Below are positions 44,701 to 54,000 of a stretch of DNA of 64,000 nucleotides, one piece after another. The position numbers and the translations under genes were made by a program. The notes under the pieces were generated by a model that was not told the origin of the DNA, did no database searches, and worked only from the letters and a program-made list of their open reading frames with translations. Source of the stretch: Capitulum mitella (Eukaryota > Arthropoda > Thecostraca > Pollicipedomorpha > Pollicipedidae); assembly GCA_030062745.1 (NCBI GenBank), contig CP099848.1, forward strand, positions 20,013,081 to 20,077,080, given 5' to 3'. Position 1 is the stretch's first letter, and every line of letters begins with the position of its first letter.

Positions 44701-47700
44701 GGACGAAAGGTCACCCAGACGTCTGCCGGGCCCCGCTGGCAACAACCGTGACACAGGACAACAACGGACGTTCACCAGATGCGCGCTGAAGACGGGGTGA
44801 CGCGGCAAAGAGAGGCCACATCCCGTACAGCCAGATGGAGCGGCCAACAACGTCGTCTGGGGCGATACGGGGCCCACTGCTCGGCAAGGGTTCACACAAA
44901 CAGCGCACGGCGGACATCCGTCTTACCGCACCGCATAGCCGACTCCGTCCGAGCTAGAAACATCCCTCTTCAGACCCGCTGAATAATACGCCCCAGACCA
45001 GCGGCATCCCGGCGCCACCGACCTCAATGAAATCACTCGCCTAAACAATAAAAAACAAACAAGGCCTCAGTCGACGGAGACATGCTGCAGGATGGGCGCG
45101 TCGCGCCGCCGTCACCACCGCCGGCGGCGGCGGCGGCGGCGCGTGGGGCGGGGCCGGCTGGCCGGCGGCCGGGCGGGGCGGCGCGCGGCGCGCGGCGCGC
45201 TCCGGCCAGCTAACGGGACCGGCCCCCCGCGCCGCGGCCAGCCGGACCGGTACCGCCGCCGGGCCGGCGCTAATCTGGCCGCGCTGCGCAGAAACGGGAC
45301 GTACCGCGGCCGCCCGGCGACTTCATTTACACTGGCGACCGCCGGGCCGAGCCGAGCGCACCGAGCGGCCGGCCGGCCGGCACCGAGGGATTTGCACCGG
45401 CTGGCAGGATCCGCGCCGAAATCGCACGCGTTAGCCGCGCGTCCGAGGAGAGCTATGCGGCAGCCGCTTTAGATCAAGGGCGACGAACCGTAAGGCGTAG
45501 ATTCGGATCACGCTGGACAGGCAGGGCAGCTCACGACTCGTTGCACACAATAAGTCCTGCACGAGAGTTACAGCATGAAATCTCAGCCGCTAACGACGAC
45601 CCGGCTCGAACTGCGAGTGCTTGGCTGCTGCTGAAACCTGCCGTCACTCCTGCGCAAAAGTCGACATACAAGCGCGCCGCCCACGCACGCCCTGAAAATG
45701 TCAGCGTGCAGGAGACGGTCGACCCCATGAGACCGGATTCTGACGGTCGCCAGAAACGCCGCATGGCAGAAACACTCCCGGTTTTTCAGATGCGGAAGAT
45801 GCCCGGAACGCTCACTCAGAGAACGCCGATTGCTAACGGTGCAGAAGATAATGGTCACGAAGGCGTGTAAGCGCGACTGGTTCTCCGTCAGCAGCTGGTG
45901 CTGAAGTCAAACCTGTACGGTCATGACTTGCAAACGGTGCTGGAGTACTGCGAACGACATGAAAAACCCAGATGGGACGATAGCTGGATGTTGACCAGCG
46001 ACCAAAACTTTTCTTCTTTTTTTCAAGCCTCCCCGGAGAGTATGAAGTGGCATTAACATGTCAGTCCTGTCCTTCTAACAATACGCGATGTTATGGCTTT
46101 CAACTCCAGTACAATGAAGACAGCTGATAAAAAAACGAAACCATAAACAATACCACGAACAAAGAAACCGTTCCAGACTTCCTGCACTGCATATCGTGAG
46201 TGTAATCTTGAAATCTTCGGTCGCGTGCTCCGGGTGACTAGTATGCATGCTACCACCATCATGAGGCATACAAGGTTCTTCTACGAACTTACTTGCGGTC
46301 TCAAATCGTTTCAAGTAGGATTATGGTGCTTCCAGGGGATTCGCAAACATGCAGTGACTAGGGAAGCGTCAGGACCATGAGCGCGCCAGCTATGCCGCTT
46401 TTTCTTTAATGAAAGCTGTGAAATCTGCCCAACTTCGGTTTCAGTTTGTATCTTGTATCAATTAGTTTAAAAATATCAAAAGAAACGAGTAAATCAGATC
46501 CTGACAACAGTGTATGAAAAGCAACGTGACTACACGGAACTACAGCCCATTCGCGATTCAATCAGAACCGTCTCGCCTCAAGGAAATTGTTGGTATTCTT
46601 GTCTGGCTGCTACACTCGCAATTGTTGTTCAGTGAAACAAAACAATGGCTCTGGAAAAGTGCACTGTTAAAATTCCAATCATTTTGTTGCTTATCAGATG
46701 GCAGCAGAATGCGGAAACTCGGGATCGGCAGTCACGAAGAAAAAGGAGCAACAATACTATCATCAGCAAATGCTCAATGAACATAGCGCATCTGCGAGTG
46801 GTTTACAATGGCGTCACGTTAAGCCCCGTTTAATGGGAGCCCGATGTTGCGTCATCATGTTGACAATGTCAGACAAAATTCCAACTTAACTATTCTTCGA
46901 GCGGGGGTTGGCTCGAACAGCGTAGGGGAGGGGATAGTGAAGGGAGGCACGGAGACCCCAGAACTGAGGGGACGTTTTGTCGTAGCAATACCTCATACTC
47001 TGTTATTCGACGAGGAACTACATCAGGAAATTAGGACCAACACACTGTGGATACGCCGAAGAAGCAGGCGAAAAGGGTGACTGCACTTTCGGTTCCAGAC
47101 AATCTGCTATCATGTTTGTACCACCATACTAAACACGGTTTGGTATGCGTCAGTTACACGTAGCATCACTAAACACGAACGCGTTACGAAGGCAGAGTCG
47201 TTCCGCTGCTAAACGGAGAAAGCTGTCCTTGTGGATAAAAAGGTTGATACTGACGTAATTTTTCTTCAAGAAACACACTCAGATGAACACGTCGAGCAAT
47301 TCTGGACAAAAGAATGAAGATCATTTTTTCTCACACGGAGGCAGTAAAAGCAGGCGTGTTGCGACACTTTTCAACCCCAAAATATCGTTCATCAATAACG
47401 TAGCTCAGTGTCCACAAAGGAGACCTGTTATACCAGCGGCAGAAATTTGGAGATAAAAACTGACCTTCGTGAACACGTATGGCCCGAGTATACACAGTAC
47501 AAACACTTTTAGCAGTCAGATGGATGCATGTGAAGGTATTCAAGGTGACAACATATAAGGAGGTGACTTCGATTTTCGCTGGGACATGAAAAAGACAGTG
47601 CATCAAATTCGCGAAACCTTTCTCACAACATTCACTGCAAACCAGCCGTAGAAGAAAACGTTAATGCAAAAGACCTTAGATATCTCCAGGACTGTTTATT

Positions 47701-50700
47701 CCAACAAACGTGGTTTTACGTATATCCGGGAAAACCCTTCAAGTACCAGTTTTCTTTCTCACCACAAAATGACCAGTTCCCGTTGATGGAGCGGAAATTG
47801 GTACTGGACACTCCTACTAAAAACTTAACAACCACCCTCAAAAGACCAAAAGCTCTCTACGCAATGTCAGAACACAGATACTAGAAATCATATCAAGGAA
47901 TGACGCACCAGGCCCGTCAAGACACTTACTTTTACAGACGGTGCTGTGCGTGCCCAGGGGATAGATAATACAATATGCCAGCCGCAGAAAGAAAGAAGCG
48001 AACAAATGTTTACAAGACTCAGAGGTCGAAATAAGCACCACAGGTAGCCAGCCAACATCCTCTGTTCCACAAAAAGCCCTGAAAAGACTGAAGGCGGAAC
48101 GTAACAAATTAACTGAATCACAGACGAAGCAAAATATGCTCCATTGTTAAAGTAACTGGCGACGTGTGAACCGTCATCAAATCAGGTGAAAAACGAATCG
48201 AACCCATGAAATGCTTGAAAGGTGCCACACGCATGTGTAGAACATGTATCAAAGACAAAACTGCCACAAGGCTGACGAGTTTACTGATCACTTCCAACAG
48301 CTAAAAGGGACACAATCTATCCTAACCGAGGGTGCTGTTACCCTACAAGAGGCATTCTCAGTACTTCTGAATATGAAAGGAAACACCAGTTCTGGCCCCG
48401 ATGGATATACCGTGTCCTTACTGTCGTTCACTAGAACCTTTTGGTCGGAGCCAAAAGACTTTAATCCTTTCGGTTATATAGGAGATACACGACAAGCAAG
48501 TAAAGCTAGTAATCTTCAAGAAGGAGTAACGGTTCTCATTCACTAACAGGACATAGATTCCAGACAAGTAAGCTCGCTACGGCCAATCGGTTCACTGAAC
48601 ATTACCTATAAACTTTTGACCAAAACACTAGCAAAGCGAATGAATCGAGTTATCGGCAACATAATCGAAAACGACCACACTGGATTCCTCAAAGGCCGGT
48701 TCATTGGAGAAAGCGTACGCCTGGTGCCAGACTTAATCGAAATACCGGAACAACGTATATCCCCGGACTACTCGTGATCTGTTATTGGCAGAACGTCCTC
48801 GACTCCGCAGACTGTAAATATTTGAAATCCGCCACAAAAAAATCGAATTTGGCCCTCACATACAAAACTGGACTGACATTATCTACGACCCAAGAGAACT
48901 ACATCCGACCACAAAGAGAATTCATTTAAATCGATGGCTCTCTAAACCATACTACACCGAACGAGGGATTACGCTGGGCTGCGGATGAAGACTGCAGCCC
49001 TGCTTTTGCTGTGCATAAAACCATATTAGCTACGATCAGAAATAGTAACTTCAGAAGGGGATTACACTTTAACGTTACAGAAATAAAAGTATCTGCATAC
49101 GCAGACAATATTTTACTAATTTAAGATGAGAAAGAACAACCACTGAGAGCCTAAATGAAACGTTTTGACCACCTTGAGCCTGTAACTGATCTTAAATTGA
49201 ATGAAACAAAAACGATGGCACTGGGTTGGAAGCCTGGTAAATAGGAGAACACTAACATGACCGGACTTACAGTTTGTCTGGTGAGGCGACAGCACAACTT
49301 ACCTAGACGTAAAGATAGCATCGGACTTTACAACAATTTCCAGGGTTAACTACGCAGAAAAATAAAAAAAAACGGCTGAAACGGAATCTCGACCCCTGAA
49401 CAGCTCGTGGACATTGGAAGACCAAACGCGAAATAAGGAAAAGAAACTGAATCCATCATGGTTCGATTCATATGGAACAAGACAAGAACGAAAAAAATAA
49501 ACAGCCGTGAAAAACTTGTACGAAAATGGAGGGCTTAAGGTACCAGATCTACGAACTCCGCCCCACAGCCTTAAATATCAAGGACAAAAATGTTCACTGA
49601 CGACTCATGCACTAGGAAATGGAAAGCCGTATCTCAAAACAGATGAGACGTTTGACGATGATGCAGACGATGATGATGACATCAACAGACGATGCAGTAA
49701 TTTTCTATTACGGCGATGATGCCTCTACCCAATACCTGCCATTGGAATGTTTCTGGTGAGAGATTAACCAAGGAAGGGTTAAAGTGAGCACTTCGCCAAA
49801 CAAAAATTAGTGCCGAAATCTTGTTCGAACCAATCTAGCTAAGCTCACAACTTAACTGAAAGGCAACGCTGCCGTGAACAAAAAGCAGCGGATTGAACAC
49901 GGTGTGGTAAAAGTGGGTCACCTCCGCTGTTTTACCCAAAGAAGGCTGCACTATGTAGAGGCAGTGAGAGAACGTTACACCTCTGGTAACTTTCTGCTCG
50001 GGCACATTCCTTCATGGCTTGACACAACACTGAAAACACCGAAGCGAGAAAAGCCAGACTCAGAACAGACGCCCGAATCCTTCAAAAGATAACAACCGTG
50101 CCAAAAACCACAATGGGCAAGCAGGAAACTCTTGGCTGGTGTCAAATTAAACAACCCAACTAACAAAAGGAAGAACGAGCTGGAACTTCCACCAAGCCTC
50201 GACATCCCAATGACTTCAGTACATTAAACCGCTTCAGACTTACGATACAATGGTTGAAATAAAGACCGATTAACACACTGCAGACCCACCACCCGCCTAC
50301 TTGTTGGGAATCAAAGAATCTCAAGATTTTGACACATGTCCAGGACGCACAGAAAACATGTTACACCTGCTCGGCGTTGTCCTCCGGTGAGTCGCTGGTG
50401 GACGAATTTTGAGTCAGCGTTTACGTTTCGGAAGATCGTTTTGCTTAAAGAATGTTGCATATGGTCCCGACGACAATAAAGGAAGCAATTTTCACACAAC
50501 AGAGGCGATTCTACTAACCATCCTGTTGGCAAGACAGTACATTTGGCTATGCAGGGCCGCTAGCGCGACTTCATCACTTCCAGGTGTTGGTAGTATCTGT
50601 TAGCTTACGTATCAGTGGAACATTACATTGCTTACAATACCGGGAAACTCTCGCAATATGAACACGTTTTGGCCAGGTTAATAGATTTAAGAACAGTGAA

Positions 50701-50960
50701 CAACCACCTTAGTCGTACCACCTATTTCCGTGCCTACTGTATGGATGAGGAGGGAGAGGGAGCTCCAGTGGAATAGAATGTAGTGTAATGTTCGCTCCAC
50801 GATTTATTTGCCATACTGTATTGCTTCTGTATTGCACGTGTGAATCGTTGCCGTCTTGCTGTCTGGGAGCTGGGCTGCAGGACCGTGTTATGTTATTACC
50901 TAATGGTACATAAATATTAACCGAATGAAAACAAATGCATACATATATACATATATACAT

Positions 50961-51024
<64 letters not shown>

Positions 51025-54000
51025 TCCCCGAGGCATGCAACCTACTGCAATCGGTAGGATTTCGCTCAGGGCTGCAGTCAGTGCTACACAGTTTCGCGGC
51101 ATGTAAATTGTAATTTGCTTCCGTTTGAAGCGCTCGCATCTTATTAAAAAAAAACATGCTGAGAGAAAGCATTCGCTTCCCAACGCAATGGCCATGTTTG
51201 CATGCATCTCGTGCTCTTTATGGCGATCGGAAAGTCAATGGAGAGGATTTATCATCAGTTTTGTATATTCCGTAACAGTCCTCTCACCCCCCCCCCCCCA
51301 ACCACACACACAGGTACGAGAACCTAACAAATAGATAATACGTTCATGTTAAGGAGAAGCTTCTGGCCGAAGGGGATAGACGCTACCAGCGGCTATTGGC
51401 GAAAGACAGTTGGAGTCACGAATCTAAAAACTGGGACTTACGATACAAAACGACTGCGAAGGAGTCACCATTTCACGATGACGACGCACAGCATTAAAAA
51501 CAGTGACGCAATAAGCCAAGTCATGGCTTATGTCTTTAAGATGTCTGAACAACCAGGTTTCGAACTATGCATATGTCTGTTGTCGGGCAACACCCAGTAC
51601 TTTCCCAATAAAACGTACCCTTTTGTTTTAAACAACAAATATGTCACCATAATGTGTCGAATAACAGAAACGTAAAGGTAACGGTAAAAAAAAGGTAAAA
51701 CCTATCCCAGATGCCTGTAAGAAGCACTTAACGACACCATGATCTTTGGTTCAAACAAGATGTCATGGCCGGTTTGTTACGGCCAGATTCTGATGGAAGG
51801 AAGCACAGACAGCACGAAAGCACAAATCGTGTCTGACGTTGAACGACACATCACGAATAGCACGGCTTAGCAACCAGCCATATTTCAAAACACGCCAACA
51901 CCGTGCATGTTGGGTTCGGGATTCAACGCTCTCCAGCTGTTGGTTTCCTTGTTTACACGACAAAGAAAAAAACAGGACGGTAAGAATACTTCCCAGCAAC
52001 TGTCAGGTACCAAGTATGGCTTTGGCGGGGACGGGGGTAGGAATATCTGAAAAACAACGTTTGCACGAAGGATGGCGCCATGTGTGACGCTGACACGTGA
52101 CGCCGCATATTCCGACTGAAAACCAATGTAATCCAGCTCGACGCTGCATCTTCTCATCAACCACCGAGATGAGTCATTTCGGCAACTCTGGCAGACATCA
52201 GCACCATAAATACAACAGCTACATCTAGGCAGATCACGCTCGTAATAACCCTCTCCACTCGCCGCCGACGCCCAATCGCCAACAGGCGCCGCGGAAAGCC
52301 CAGGTGCCGGCATTCCGTCCTCTCAGGCCGGGCCCGGCATCTTTGGACTGCGCCGCCGCCGAGCGCGAACGAGCGGCCAGCCGGCCGCCGGCGACCGGAC
52401 CGGCACCAGCGCCCGGTCCCCGGCAGTAACGGACATTCCGGAACCAGCCGCAGCTCGTGCCGGACCGCCGCCGACACGACCCCCCGCCGCCGGTCGGGGC
52501 TCAGCCGACAGCGATACGAGCCGCGGTCAGCCGCCAGCGGTGGTCACAGGCCGGCCGACACCTCAGCAACCACCGGCCGGCCGGCGGGGGGGAGGGGGGA
52601 CCCGCCGGTCCTGGGCCATGGCCAGCCGCCGACGGACAACAAACGAACCGTCAGCCGGTCGAAAGGTGGGACGGGGGGTCCCGATCCACGGCCAGCCGCC
52701 ACCTCACAAACCGCCGGCCAGCCGGTCGAGGGGGGTCATCTCCCGGGTCCGAACAGGTGCGCGGCCGGCCGGTCGAGCCGGACACCGTTACGGCGGCGGC
52801 CGGCCACGGCGCGGCGCCGACCGGCCGACGCGCGGCCGGCCGCCGGCCGCTGCAGCAGACCGCGCCGCCGCCGGTCGTCAGGTCACAGCGGCCGGATTCG
52901 CGACTCGTCTCTGGTCTGGTCGCGGACGGTCGAGCGAAGAGCGGACCGCTGGGCGCAGACGGCCGCCGGGGCGCTGCGGCGCCACACTCACCATGTTGGA
53001 GAGGGCGACGCGGTCGCGCGGCGCCACCAGCGTGATGTCGAAGGTGGCCTTGAGCGCCGGCTCGTCCCAGCAGGGGAAGCAGCGGCGCGCGTCGGTCGCC
53101 TCGAACTGCGTGGCCGCCGCGAACCGCTCCTCACCGGACGGGCTGCGCCAACAGGTCAGGTCAGGTCAAGTCAGCTCGAGTCACGTTGGCTTGACTCTGG
53201 TCGCGCCAGGTCAGGTCAGGTCGGCTCTGGCCATACTGGCTTCAGTTAACCTGGCCCAGGTAACGTCGCATCAGGCCGAGCCAGGTCGGCTCAGGTCAGG
53301 CAACATCAGGCCAGGCCAGGTAATGTCACATCAGGTCATGCCATGTCACGTAAGGTTGGGTCGGCTCTGATCAGGCAGGCGCCAGTCGGGTCGGATCTGG
53401 TCAGGTCAGGTCATGTCAGCTTGGCTTGCGTTAGGCTGGTTCGGGTCAGGCTGACTGACCAGCCCACGGCAAGGAACGACACGTGACGTTGCGAAAGTCA
53501 GGTTCAATCAAGCAACGCTAGTTCGGGTTAAATCGACTCAGCGGGTGCACTGCATGACAATCGGATCACCATCCCCTTCTGAGGTATGCAATGACGTGAC
53601 AAAAGGGCCTATTCGACGCCAGCTACGTCACCCAGGACTCTGCGGCGCTTCGCAAAAATTGGTTCCCAGGACACAAAGCTGCGGCTTAGGATACTGCGAT
53701 ACGAAGACCGACCGCAGAATTCGGCGTAGGCGTAAGAACGCTGCCAAGAACTTGGAGGCCCTTAGAGCTCCTAGGGAAATGACTTCGTGACACGTCACAA
53801 ACACACGCAACTTCCAGCATATTACCACAGGATTAAGGTGGACATTTGCAAAAAGCGGCGCGCCAGAGCTCTTGCGATGCTTCCGCGCAGGGTGCGGGCC
53901 GCACACGGGGTGTGGGAGAGGGCAGCTCGTACCTCGTATAAACGCAGCGGCACAGGCCGGGTACGAAGAGGCCGTACCTGGAGCACCCGCGGCGGCACAG

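Noticed and set aside
50900-51207. Frames with YIYIYIY and THTHTH runs
   Set aside because: Translation of TA/CA microsatellite.
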